From contig JAQFVV010012530.1 of NCBI GenBank assembly GCA_028023455.1, positions 682,001-746,000 on the forward strand: DNA of 64,000 nucleotides, given 5' to 3'. The position numbers and the translations under genes were made by a program. Positions within the stretch are counted from its first letter, which is position 1. Each line of letters begins with the position of its first letter. The notes under the pieces are model-generated. The model worked only from the letters and a program-made list of their open reading frames with translations, did no database searches and had not been told where the DNA came from. This stretch comes from Epiperipatus broadwayi (taxonomy: Eukaryota > Onychophora > Udeonychophora > Euonychophora > Peripatidae). This document shows positions 35,943 to 46,865 of the stretch, piece after piece.

Positions 35943-36636
35943 CTACTCTGGTTGCAATGTTGGTTTTAGTTTCTCCATATGTTGCCATGCAATTTCTTTA
36001 GGGCAGGTGATTTTGTATACAACTTGAGGGGTGAGTTCGGGTTTGATCCTGTCTTTGGTGTTATTGATAAGTCTACTGGTGTTAGGAGGTGAACGGAAAG
36101 TGACTTTAAAGTCACTTGATAGTTTATTAATAAGGCTTTTGACTGTTGAATGGATATATGGAATTAGGATTCTCGGTTTGCTTTCTTTCTTGTAATTATG
36201 GTTTATTTTATAAAAGAATTTATTAACTTTTTTGTTAATGGATGATTGAGTGTGTCTTATTTTTCTTAAATCTGTCATATAATTAATAAGATTATTTCTT
36301 TTATCTGCCTCATATTTGCATAAATTATGGTTTCTAAACATGAATGAAGAGGTCTGAGAGTTTGTGGGAGCGAGGCGTGTAAGAATTAGGATGTGTCAGA
36401 CTCCATACTTCCAAAGGTTTAACTACCATTTGGTAATCCAGCCTATCTATATTTTTACTGACACATATGTCGAGGTATCTAACCTGATTATCTTGGTTTT
36501 CCCAAGTTGTAGTGAAAATAAGCTTGGTTGTATTCTGGAGGCTGTTGTGGAGATTAGTAATGATGTCTTTCCGTTCACCTCCTAACACCAATAGACTTAT
36601 CAATACCACCAAAGACAACATCAAACCCGAACTCAC
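35943..36636 (-). pseudogene. Penelope-like connector and GIY-YIG endonuclease, frameshifted
   Basis: Frame 36636-36334 contains TTTWENQDNQVRYLDICVSK and YTPRSHKLSDLF. The overlapping frame 36341-35943 has linker helices, then RIKPELTPQVVYKITCP, the start of the GIY-YIG domain. The Y-G-E-T part is damaged in this copy, with a short deletion after ITCP. In Penelope elements this endonuclease nicks target DNA for RT priming. Assigned from domain order and motifs. Confidence 0.75.
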
Positions 36637-36820
36637 CCCTCAAGTTGTATACAAAATCACCTGCCCCCAAAGAAATTGCATGGCAACATATTATGGAGAA
36701 ACTAAAACCAACATTGCAATCAGAATAGCTCAACATGGATATCTCTATAACAGAACTAAAACAAAGCTTGAAGGCATACCTTTTTACCCACCACAGCCAG
36801 TGTCATTTGCTCTGAAATAA
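36567..36820 (+). pseudogene. Inverted copy of the GIY-YIG endonuclease
   Basis: The reading includes LTPQVVYKITCPQRNCMAT, YYGETKTNIAIRIAQHG, the GIY-YIG fold with VYKI and Y-x-GET-(K/R), and Arg in the expected helix. It ends at a stop after FALK. It preserves the motif lost in the opposite arm. Confidence 0.75.
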
Positions 36821-37102
36821 ACCAATATTAAATGCAAAGTCAGGGAAGCTTACTACATAGTAAGCAACCCAGCAGTAATCAATAGAAGAGAGGCCTGCTT
36901 TTCTCTGTCTCAAAAATGGTCTATGTAGCATCTTCATACGAATTTGCATAAATTTGCATTAATATTACAGTTCTCAACTAAACATAAGTAGCCATGAATA
37001 TGGGACTATAAACTGTCCTGAAAGCGCTTAGCGGTAACTTTTGATAATTTTACTTACGTTTAATAGCTTCATTATCTGTGTGCAGAGCACATATATATAT
37101 TA

Positions 37103-37682
37103 ATTGATTTCATACGCTAATGAAGTAAATCCTTAACTATTAATATTTTAGGCAAATTTATGGGGGATGGGGGAGATAATAATAAAATTAGAAATAGAAG
37201 TGATTCTTAAATCCAAGTCATATCCTTGTACTCCAATGTAAAATAAGATTGCAATATTTTGTAATACAATGAATTTATTGCTCTGCACAGTTTGTTGCAG
37301 TGATAGAGAGGAAGACTGATGGTTAAGGTCTGTGAATTGTGCTCCATTTTCTCAATTCTAATGCTTGGATTTTCTTATGAACTCCCAAATAATAGAGGTA
37401 TTTGATTATTTTTTATTATTATTTATTTAGCTAACCCTTCAAATGGGGCATTTTGTCAAAAATCTTGGAATTAATTTTATTGGTCAAGTACATAAGAGTC
37501 TGAAGTAATGCTATTCGTCAATTACATTTGGAGTATGCTTTTATTCAAAAATTATAAACTCCCAATAAACAGAACTGTTTTAATTTAGCTTCTAAAAATT
37601 GATTTACTTCATATTCAAGTTGGTAAAATGTAATCAAAAATTTAAAATAATGTTCATAACTGAAGAAAAACATTTGGAAAAG
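37103..37682. other. Intron without recognised features
   Basis: AT-rich unique sequence. Confidence 0.5.
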
Positions 37683-38453
37683 AATCTCCAGTAAAATAAA
37701 AGAATTATATTTCAACCAATCGTTACATAACATCGACGGTAATTTTTTTTTTTGTCTTAGAAATTACGATCTTTTATTCACTTTTATTGTTTTTTCTTCA
37801 TATAAAATTATATTTTAAATAAAAATAAATCTCACTTATTGTTTTGAAACTGTTTGTTAAAAAATGTAAAGATAATAAAACATTAAATTTTATGAAAAAT
37901 AGTTCATTTTCTAAAACATCGGTTTCTTCATATGCAAAATAGCTTCACTGCTTGTATAGCGTCAAAAGTTTTAACTCTTCCTTATTTTTCTTTTAAAATT
38001 TTCAAATCAAAGTTTATATTTAAGCAAATTAATGTAAAAACTTAATATCACAAAGAATCTCCAGTAAAATAAAAGAATTATATTTCAACCAATCGTTACA
38101 TAACATCGACGGTAATTTTTTTTTTTGTCTTAGAAATTACGATCTTTTATTCACTTTTATTGTTTTTTCTTCATCTAAAATTCAATATTTTAAATAAAAA
38201 TCTAAATCTACACACATTATTAGTCATTATAGAAACTGTATTAGTTAAAAAAATGTAAAAAAGTAATAATAAAACATTAAAATTTTTATGAAAAATAGTT
38301 TCATTTTTCTAAAACATCGGATTTCATTCATATGCAAAATAGCTGTCACTTGTCTTGTATAGCGGTCAAAAGCTTTTAACTCTTCCTTATTTTTCTTTTA
38401 AAATTTTCAAATCAAAGTTTATATTTAAGCAAATTAATGTAAAAACTTAATTA
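37683..38453. repeat. Tandem duplication, about 373-bp period, indel-rich centre
   Basis: Unit 1 starts at 37683 and unit 2 at 38056 (AATCTCCAGTAAAATAAAAG). The first roughly 115 bp and last roughly 70 bp are nearly identical. The middle differs mainly by single-base gains in unit 2. Confidence 0.9.
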
Positions 38454-38651
38454 TCAATGTAAAAAAATTGCGTGAAATATATTTATTTATGTTCAAAATC
38501 TATTGCAAAGGCATAACATTTTGGCTTGATTTCTGAATTTGACAATAAGCCATGATAGCGGATAATAGCCGAAGCTCCGAAGGCTGGATTATGTAACAAT
38601 AGAGAGCAATAAAAAAAATGAGTTTTTTTTTTCAAAAATTAGTGCCAAATG

Positions 38652-38865
38652 CGGTTTTTTTTCAAATTAAAATTTTAAATATGCGATTTTCTACAAAATA
38701 AGCGTAAAATGACAACTCTGAAGCCAAAATTGGCTGAGAGCTGGTGCATGGACAGTTCCGGTTTTTTTTCAAATTAAAATTTTAAATATGCGATTTTCTA
38801 CAAAATAAGCGTAAAATGACAACTCTGAAGCCAAAATTGGCTGAGAGCTGGTGCATGGACGGTTC
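38652..38865. repeat. Tandem duplication, 107-bp unit x2, near identical
   Basis: Units start at 38652 and 38759 (CGGTTTTTTTTCAAATTAAA) and differ at about one base (GGACAGTTC against GGACGGTTC). Confidence 0.92.
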
Positions 38866-39879
38866 TTAGGTGTAATAAGCAGTTGAATGGCACAATTAAA
38901 TTAAATTTTATTTGGTAAATTTGATAACATTAGATGAAAAAAATGACATCATAAAATGTGCAGAAGAAAAAATATGAAATGGACTGTGTAAAATACTACA
39001 AATAAAAAATTGTTTAACATTTAGTAAATAATTATAATTATGTAAAAGCAGCAATAGTCAAGGATGGTTTAGGATCAGCATGTTCCAAAAGATGTTTGCA
39101 AATAATTTAATGGATATGATTAAAAGATTTAATCAGAAATATTAAAATTATTGCCAAGAATTTTGACAGAAGATTATTAAATAATATTATATTGATTATT
39201 AGACTACATAAGGGATGGCCAATCTATGGAATATGCAAACAAAGCACATCATGAAACTAAAGTTAGCATATTGTACTTCCGATTATAAGAACAAAAAACC
39301 TAAATCTTATAAATACTGTAATCAAAAAATAATAATTTTGTATTAGTACTCAAGAAAATCTACAACTAAAATTCAATTCCATGAATCAAACTTAAAAAAC
39401 AAAAAATGTTCCAGGTATGTTTTGTAATCTGACACTTGTATAATCTTGAGATCATAATAATTTTTAACTTTCATTTTATAAACATTTACCTTTTGTAAGC
39501 TTTGCAGTTTAGTTCTGTATGCAAATTACTTTCATCATGAAATTGATAAAAAACAAAAAACAAAATGAGATTACAACTGATTTGAAAAATATTCTGCATT
39601 CATTAATCAATTAAGTTCCAAACATTAAATCTGGTGAAAACAACTAAAATTATCATATGAAGTGAATTTTGGTTTTAATGAAGTAAAATTAACAAAATTT
39701 TGTAAGAGATAAGAATTTTATCTTGTTAAATGAAAGCTTTAAGGAAATTTTAAGCATCAAAACTGGAGCATTTTACCTGGTTTGTTGATTGAATAAATGC
39801 AATTGCTTCATACCCCATTTATTACATTTGGCATTCAAAATTTACAAAATAAGTAATGTGTCTAACGATAATTTGAGGA
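38866..39879. other. Intron without recognised features
   Basis: AT-rich unique sequence leading into the retroelement remnant. Confidence 0.5.
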
Positions 39880-42066
39880 TTAATGTGGCGACTGAGCTGT
39901 CACATGACCAGGTATGTGGCGCCAATCTCATTAACATTGAATTCCAAAGTTCAAAGATAATACAAACAGATGCTGATGATGCTAAAAGTAATAATCCAAT
40001 AATTATAAATGATTAAGTAATATTTCAACCACTTCCAAAAACCACCCCTAGTGACATCAGAGAACTGGGGACCTTAAATATCCAAAAAGCACAATGCCTC
40101 CCCCCTCTACAGTTTGGAAAACAGGTGCTCTTATGATATCTAATGAAAGATTCAACAATTCGATCCCAATAGGATTATTTGCAACTTTTACAAGATTTTT
40201 TTTCTACTAGGTCCATAATTCTATCTGCCACAGACATCAACATTTCTCTATATAAATTTCCTAGCCAATTTCTATTTCATGCAATATCCTTCCATGGATT
40301 GTGGGATATCATTGCACATATTGCTGACCATCCAAATCCCAGGTATTTGTTAATCAAGTTCTTTCAGACCACACAGAGAGACTAATTTCAAGCACAAATA
40401 ATACTTGGAAAAACTTTGCCTTAATTACGGTAGATCCAAATCACTACAACTATATCATAGGCATACTCATAAACACCTACCTACTTGGGATACACTCTTC
40501 AAGATTTCCAGCATATGATGCACCCATTTGGCAAAGTTATGGCTTTTCACTCCACATATTTAAAGGATACCTCTATACCAGGAGTAGGCGAGGGCCAGGG
40601 GGCCACATGCGGTCCGCTAAGACAGAAAATCTGCCTTGAACCAAGATTTCCTTCCCATGTGCGACCAAAGATTCATCTCGTATTTTCCACTAGGACGGCC
40701 ACGTCAATACGTATGCAGTATAGATATGATGTGCAGTGTTCTGGTTGATCTGGTTAATTTCAATTTTATCTTTGCAATAGTAAATATATAAAATTTCCAA
40801 CTTTAGTGAAACCATGAACCCTCCGAAAAAATGTAAAATTGGTGATGAAGAATGGACAAACAAACCTGTTTTTAGTAATAAAGGAAATAAAGCAGTATCT
40901 TTATTGGGTCATGAAAAAAAGGTGCGGCGCTCCACTAACCTCCACTTCCAAAAAGTGCCCCCCCCCCGAAACAATTACCCACCCTTGCTCTATAGCCATC
41001 CCTTAGTAACAGCTACGATTTTAAATTTACAACTGCACCATGATATCAATCCAAATGTAATTCCCAACACAAATCCTTGATCAAGAAGCTACCCTATGCC
41101 TATATATCAAAGAATTGAAACCCCAGTGCTACTCCTATAACCAGTGGGGTCATTTAGCAGGGCAATGTATTAATCTCCAAACTTCACTTTCAGGAAAACC
41201 AGCTGATCATCTAAATCTCCAAGTCAACAATCAATAGAAATCTTCCCATGATTACATCCATAAAGAGCCAAGAGTTTATCATGGACCTACTACCTATACT
41301 ATATATTCATTCACCCTCAACCTTACTCCACCACCTATTGATTGGACCCTCCATGAGGCAGACAATGAGAATGGTGCCAACTTAACTGATATACGAACAA
41401 TCTGACTCGGATAATATTGGTTTCCAAAACTTCTCCCAATGCAACAACTGAAGCCAACACTGTCTCAAATAAGATTAATACTGCCCCAGAGAAGCTCTTA
41501 TTTATAATCATACACCCGACAATGACCAGACTATTCATAATAAAACCTCAACACCTATCATGGAACCAATTTCTCCACGTTTACCACCTATTCCAGCCAC
41601 TCCCCCACCAAACACTTCTAATGAGAAACCCACCCCCCACTTCCAAGACTCTGAAACTTAAAAAAACCCAAAAACAAATGTGGTTGACCTGTTGATGCTA
41701 GACATGGACTCTGTGAAAAACAGTCATACCCTTACGCAAACTGAATGCCCATTATCTGACTCCAAAGATCAATCTACCCCTACATCCCATAAACAACAAA
41801 TACCTTCAACCATGACCAGTACCTGTCGGCTGTAATACCAAGACAAAGTTTCAAAGTCCAAAACAGCATCAGTCCATTTGTTCACAACCAAGTTAAAGAG
41901 CCCTAATTTTTCATGTTCCAAAAGTACTCAAAACCTAAGCCTGACAAAAATACAATATGGAGACAAAGCCTCCACACATGTGGATCTAACAGATAATTGC
42001 CACACTACCATGGAAATTAATAGACCCTCGCCTATGTTATCGGAAACCCACCCACATAAAAAATAA
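39880..42066 (+). pseudogene. Retroelement Gag/ORF1-like remnant
   Basis: The plus strand becomes C-rich here, unlike its surroundings. At about 41120-41165 the reading QCYSYNQWGHLAGQC resembles a CCHC zinc knuckle with the second Cys replaced by Tyr. It is followed by a proline- and threonine-rich region (PPIPATPPPNTSNEKPTP). That order is typical of Gag or LINE ORF1 nucleic-acid-binding proteins. Many frameshifts and stops are present, and a hAT element interrupts it at 40579-40987. TGGCGACTGAG at 39889 looks like a primer-binding site but has no LTR before it. The class is uncertain. Confidence 0.55.
40579..40987 (+). mobile_element. Internally deleted hAT element with 8-bp target duplication
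   Basis: The left end CAGGAGTAGGCGAGGGCC, followed by GGCCACATGCGGTCCGC, is the hAT/Charlie-style terminus. The right end is ...CCCACCCTTG. Target duplications are CTCTATAC (40571-40578) and CTCTATAG (40988-40995), 7 of 8 identical. Inside, from 40814, MNPPKKCKIGDEEWTNK and NKAVSLLGHE resemble the N-terminus of hAT transposases before the BED zinc finger; the rest of the gene is deleted. A ten-base C run at 40961-40970 lies near the right end. Confidence 0.85.
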
Positions 42067-42099
42067 ATCTGGTTTGCATCTGTACATACAGCAGTTCAG

Positions 42100-42600
42100 A
42101 GCATGTAAAATTAATATAAGCTTGTGTAAATCAATAAAACAACGTTTATATATGTAAACCTACAAATATCCAAGCTATATAAAACCTACAATTGCAGGTT
42201 GCCCATGTAACCATAGTAATCCATACCATGTGAAAACCCTTTTAACTAATCCACAGCATGAAAAAATTATTGTAATCTCATGTAAATCAACTTTTACATA
42301 TGTAAACCTACATCTATGGATTGCCCATGTAATCACAGCAATCCAAACTATGTAAACCCTTGTAACTAATCCACAGTATACGGTAATTGTTTATTGGTGT
42401 TTGTAAATATAGAAACATTATTTATTCATTTTATCATTTATGTGTGTATATATTAACACAAAATATAGAATTTACATATATATAAACTAACACATAGTTG
42501 AACGTTAAATAAATCAACTTTTATATATGTAAACCTACAACTACAGATTGCCCATGTAAACACAGCAATCTAAGCTATGTAAAACTCTTGCAACTCTCTA
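42100..42600. repeat. Degenerate tandem repeat, 3 units
   Basis: Three units share GTAAATCAA, ATATGTAAACCTACA, GATTGCCCATGTAA and CAGCAATC blocks. The last two are separated by a divergent AT-rich stretch. Confidence 0.75.
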
Positions 42601-42690
42601 AGACAAAGTTTATCATTGAAACATAAAGTAAAATTAATTCAGACTACAATCTGGCCTTCAAAAAATCTTCCAAATGAAACACAAATACAC

Positions 42691-44403
42691 TGGTGGGGAG
42701 GGGGGGGGATGTAACATGTCAACAAATGCCAACTTTTTTTATTCAAAAACATTGAAAAATAAAAAATTAAAGGTGAATACCATTGAAAACAAAGATTTTT
42801 AATTTTTTTCATGGTTTTTCTATAGTAAATAAAATATTAGGAAATAATTTTAATAAATTGCATTTTAAACAAAAAAAAAAAAAACTTACTAAAAATTTGT
42901 TTAAAATAGAAGATTAATAAGTGTAATATAAAATATATGTTTTTCTATGTTATTTTAATGCAGTTGATTAAATAAATGTTTTTTTTTTCAAAAATTGTTT
43001 ACAAAGAAAAGCATTTGGGTTATTCAATAATTCTATTATTGTAATAATGTTAAATAAAGATAAATATATTGTATTTTAATTAATATACACATTTTTCAAT
43101 TTATTATTAGTGTACCTTATTATTTATGCTACTAGTTCATTTTAAATTACATACTGAATAAAATTTGTGCTTTTTTGTTAAGAGTGTTTACATTGTGATA
43201 AGTTTTTGTATTAAATGTGTCTATAAATCTACTATATACTATATTGCAAAAAAAGTGTCTAACATCAAAATGAGATGAAAGCCCTCATTGTCTTGGATAT
43301 GGAAAAAATTCTACTATAAACAGCATCACGAAAATAATAAATAAAAATTAACTTATTCTACAGACTTCCGTTTATGGCCTAAGAAATCTAAGTGTAATGT
43401 GAACGGTGTTAATTAATTGATCAACATTATTATCTGGATTAACGTGTATACGCTTTCCACGTTTATTTAACAATTTATCTTTTAAATATTTTAATTTGTT
43501 AGAATAAAATATTTATTTCTAATATCAACTTTTCATTGTGCATTATTATTATTAGTTTATTTTTAATCTATTATGTGTAAATTACCTCTGCCTATAGACT
43601 TGTTAGAAGTTAAGCCTGGAGTTAATATTCTCAAAAAAAAATTAAGTTACGGAAAATCATAATCCCTATCTTTTAAATTATTTTCTTCTTCATTTACGAT
43701 GTGCGTCGCAAGAGATTTCAGCGGATTCTTGTATAAATCCTGGTGCCTTTATTAAAAAAAATAAAAAGGTGATTTCGCCAGCAGCGTAGGTCGTAATAAT
43801 TAGTAGGTAGGTTAATCAGGAAATATAGTTGTTTTTGGAAATAGAAACACTATTTTTCTTCTCCATAGCTTGATTAACTTTCACTTAAAAAGTGTGTAAA
43901 AGAAGGCCTACCAGAATGTAACAAAACGTTACACTATATTGGAACTTTCAATTACAATTTGTGAAGATTCAAGTAGACTATTCAATGTGCAATGTTCACA
44001 AAAATAACCAAAAATTAATTTTTCACCAAATTCATGTAGTTCTTGAAAAAATGAAATCTCTTTATTGAAGGACAAAATAGAAATTATGGAACGTTTTCAT
44101 CTGGATTATAAAATCAATACACAAAAAATTCTTATTTTAAAATGAAGATTTCTCAACAATTATTACTAAAATAGGGGATGGAATTGAAATTAAAAAATCT
44201 TCTACTAATAATAACGAAAAATTCATATAAAATGCAAATCAAATAATTAAGATTTTATAATTATTCGATTTAAGTCACATAGTTTAACATCATTTTTGAT
44301 AAAAAGAAAACTTGTGATAATGGTTTCTGAAATTTTATTTAGTAAAAATAATCAATGTATTTATATATATATTATGTAACGATCCGGATCTGTGCTCGTT
44401 ACA
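42691..44403 (+). mobile_element. Candidate polypurine tract and 3' LTR
   Basis: A purine run GGTGGGGAGGGGGGGGGA directly precedes TGTAACATG at 42710, the classic layout of a 3' LTR start. A matching LTR-type end, CTCGTTACA, occurs at 44403, giving about 1.69 kb. No second LTR was found, so this is tentative. It could be the 3' end of the Gag-like element at 39880-42066. No other feature was recognised in 42711-44375. Confidence 0.35.
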
Positions 44404-45018
44404 ATTAACATATTGCTTCACAGACGATACCTTTTGTGATTGGCTAAGCAAAGAACGAATGAACACAAAGGCTTGGTTTTTATATAGAATGGTTTGTTTA
44501 TATTCAGAATGATTTGAATTTGCATATTATATCGGTACTGTTCTAATAGATCATGTCAGCTGCTTGATAACATTGTTGCATCCAAAAACACATCAATATA
44601 ATGTTACCGGGGCCACCCTGTTCTTAGTGAAAGAATAATAATCATACAGGTTAACATAATTCATTTATTTCTTTAATAACATTTATTGGAACAATTTTAT
44701 GTAAACATACATACGTTATTGCAAATATTCTATTATAGTACAATTCCCCGTGTACGCCGGTGCTGGCTAGTCAAACCAGCCTCCTCTTTCCCCCTTCCCG
44801 CAAACTTCCCAAAGTCTACTAGCATTGCTTGACACAACTACATCATGATAAGAAAAAAAATGCTGATAATGCTTTAATTACTGAACTGTCTTTTACTTTT
44901 TCCAGTCATTTTTTAAAAAAAAAAATTATTTATTAATTTATTGATTGATTTATTACAATAGCTAGATATCTTTGAAAGAATATGTGTATGGATATTAATC
45001 TTTTCTTTGACAATTAAT

Positions 45019-45672
45019 TTTATTGGCCGAGTGAGGTGAAAACTCTAAACTTTTAATTGGTCAATTCACAAACTCAGTCGTAAAAATATATTCTTCTTTT
45101 AATATTATATTCACTTTAGTTTCGTTTGTAAAAAGTACATTAATAATTTGTTAGGTTATGAAAGTGAACGAAAATTTTTTCAAAAATAAATTTTTATTTA
45201 TAATTATAAAAATATTCAATAGCGGCAAATCTAAAACGAACGTTAGTAACCAATTTAAAAGTGCTGCTGACATTAGTGATTTCTTTCTCAATTTTACGTT
45301 GCGAAAAAGTAAATAATTTTTACTAAAATCTTAAATATTTTTCTAAAATAATTTTATTTTTACCATATTTTATCAAAATAATTTATAATATGTCAAAAAA
45401 TACTTTAAAATGGTCTAAAACATTCGTTTATCACTTTCGAAATTAAACAAAAGAGATCGTAGCGGGGAAAATTATTGACAAGCAGTTTTCTTTGTCCTCA
45501 ATAGTTGAGAGCCAATCAACACTTAGAATGGACTACCTCCTTCTTTTGTTGGACCTTCAATGTCAGTTTTGATTTTTTACTTGTAAAATAATTCAAGAGA
45601 GAGCAGCATCTTACGGAACTTTTTATAACCTTTCAAATGATGGCAAAATCTTTACCGTAGCATTAAAAATGA
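45019..45672 (-). repeat. Dispersed repeat R, copy C
   Basis: Reverse-oriented and more diverged copy of 9834-10598. Shared blocks include GGCCGAGTGAGG, GTGAACGAAA, TAAAATAATTCAAGAGAGAGCAGC-like and TAGCATTAAAAATGACG. Confidence 0.7.
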
Positions 45673-45780
45673 CGAAATTCGAGATACTTGAAGCCGGCTC
45701 CGTTTTTGATCAGAGAACTCCTTAAAAAGATTAATGGCACACCTATTAAGAACAATTATTAATTTCCAACTCAATTGTTT

Positions 45781-46381
45781 TTATTTTATTTTAAACATTA
45801 ATAAATGTGATCTTTGGACAATTTCTTTTGGTCTCTGGATAGAATTACGAGAATTTTCAGTCATACATTTTTTTTTTCCAAAGGCTTTATGTAATTTATT
45901 GATTTCCTTCATCAATTCCTGTAATTTAGTAGAGAACAATTTCACGCTACCAAAAACCTTAAAAAACTTTAGCAACAAGTGGCCCAAAATTTCATCTTAG
46001 TCCTGCGATGTAGGGCAGATGGTTTGCCTTTTCACATCTACAAGAATTAAAATGTTATCAATTGACCTACCATACTGCAAAGATACTATTAGAGTAGAAT
46101 TAATTCAATCCACGTGAGCGCTTCTGTGGACGGCAGTTGGCCAAATTTTGACCTGTCAGCCATTTTATTTGTCGCAGATGCGTTCTCATGCAAATGTTAC
46201 TTTTCATGTGAGCTGGTCGAAATCTTGCTTGGATATACCCTTTCTGAATTTTTTTGAAGATTCCACATTCAGTGGGGAAGCAATTGTTAAGAGATAATAG
46301 TGGGTCAGATGACTTGTAAGCTAACTTCTTTGACATGCATGTTTGAAGAGTTGTGGCAGGCTGAAGTCCAGACATCCTCAC
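45781..46381 (-). other. Unrecognised coding-like sequence
   Basis: Minus-strand frames 46381-46100 and 45987-45781 have mixed, protein-like composition (for example KLFSTKLQELMKEINKLHK, a likely helix). They lie between repeat copies and end near repeat R. I do not recognise a family. A transposon or processed-gene fragment is possible. Confidence 0.3.
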
Positions 46382-46424
46382 ACGATACTATAGTTAACAT
46401 TGAACTATGAGCACTGGGATAAAG

Positions 46425-46612
46425 TGTATAACCCTAAAGCAGGCTGATGAAACGACATCTTTTCTGTGCTTTATAGCATAGAAATAAAGCCATCATCAGC
46501 ACTTATTAAATGGCCTCTTTCTGTGCTTTTGTGCATAAATATACATATGGGCCTAGAAGGCGGCGTAAACGGCATATTTATGTGCTTTTGCATATAAATA
46601 GCGCCATAAAGC
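46425..46612. repeat. Three degenerate hairpin units
   Basis: Three successive segments share CTGTGCTTT...GCATA, CTGTGCTTTTGTGCATAAA and ATGTGCTTTTGCATATAAA, each bordered by GGC/GCC. Each can fold locally. The function is unknown. Confidence 0.5.
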
Positions 46613-46756
46613 GGCTGACATGATCTAGTAGAACAGTACCATGTTATCTAAAAATACAACAGTTAATTGCATGTTGATATTTATTTCCTAAATTAAGACC
46701 TGATAATCTTTGCTAAAGAAAAAAACTTTGCTTTTAATTTTTACCATTTGAATATA

Positions 46757-46865
46757 CACCTGGATCTCTTTTTACGCGGACTTATTTAACACGATTTTGA
46801 AGTTACGCGATTCGTGTTTCACCGGAAGTGTGTTAAATAAGTCCGCATAAAAAGAGACCCAGGTG
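46757..46865. mobile_element. 109-bp mini-element inside copy 2
   Basis: Both ends carry about 37 bp of the terminal repeat (CACCTGGATCTCTTTTTA... and ...AAAAAGAGACCCAGGTG) around ATTCGTGTTTCACCGGAAG. The right terminus is followed by TA. Copy 1 lacks this second terminus at the matching place. Confidence 0.65.

Larger units (their letters stand above)
35544..37102 (-). mobile_element. Penelope-like element fragment in a palindrome
   Basis: Left arm 35544-36100 and right arm 36567-37102 are inverted copies of each other around a 466-bp centre. The arms encode GIY-YIG endonuclease sequence and a non-coding tail. The centre and left arm read continuously on the minus strand as the post-RT connector and endonuclease. 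Inverted partial copies are common in Penelope-like elements. The reverse transcriptase itself is absent. Confidence 0.85.
44534..46640. repeat. 30-bp inverted repeat pair 2.1 kb apart
   Basis: GGTACTGTTCTAATAGATCA...GC at 44534-44563 and its inverse at 46611-46640 match at about 28 of 30 positions. They may be ends of a composite element, but no flanking target duplication is evident. Confidence 0.6.

Noticed and set aside
44376-44403. Short inverted repeat TGTAACGA...TCGTTACA as a tiny mobile element
   Set aside because: Only 28 bases long. It is better explained as the end of a candidate LTR or as coincidence.
46441-46500. CTGATGA followed by GAAA near 46445-46487, hammerhead-like
   Set aside because: The surrounding stems do not close: the segment between box and GAAA does not form stem II and no stem I partner was found. 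GCTGATG/CATCATCAGC is a simple palindrome.
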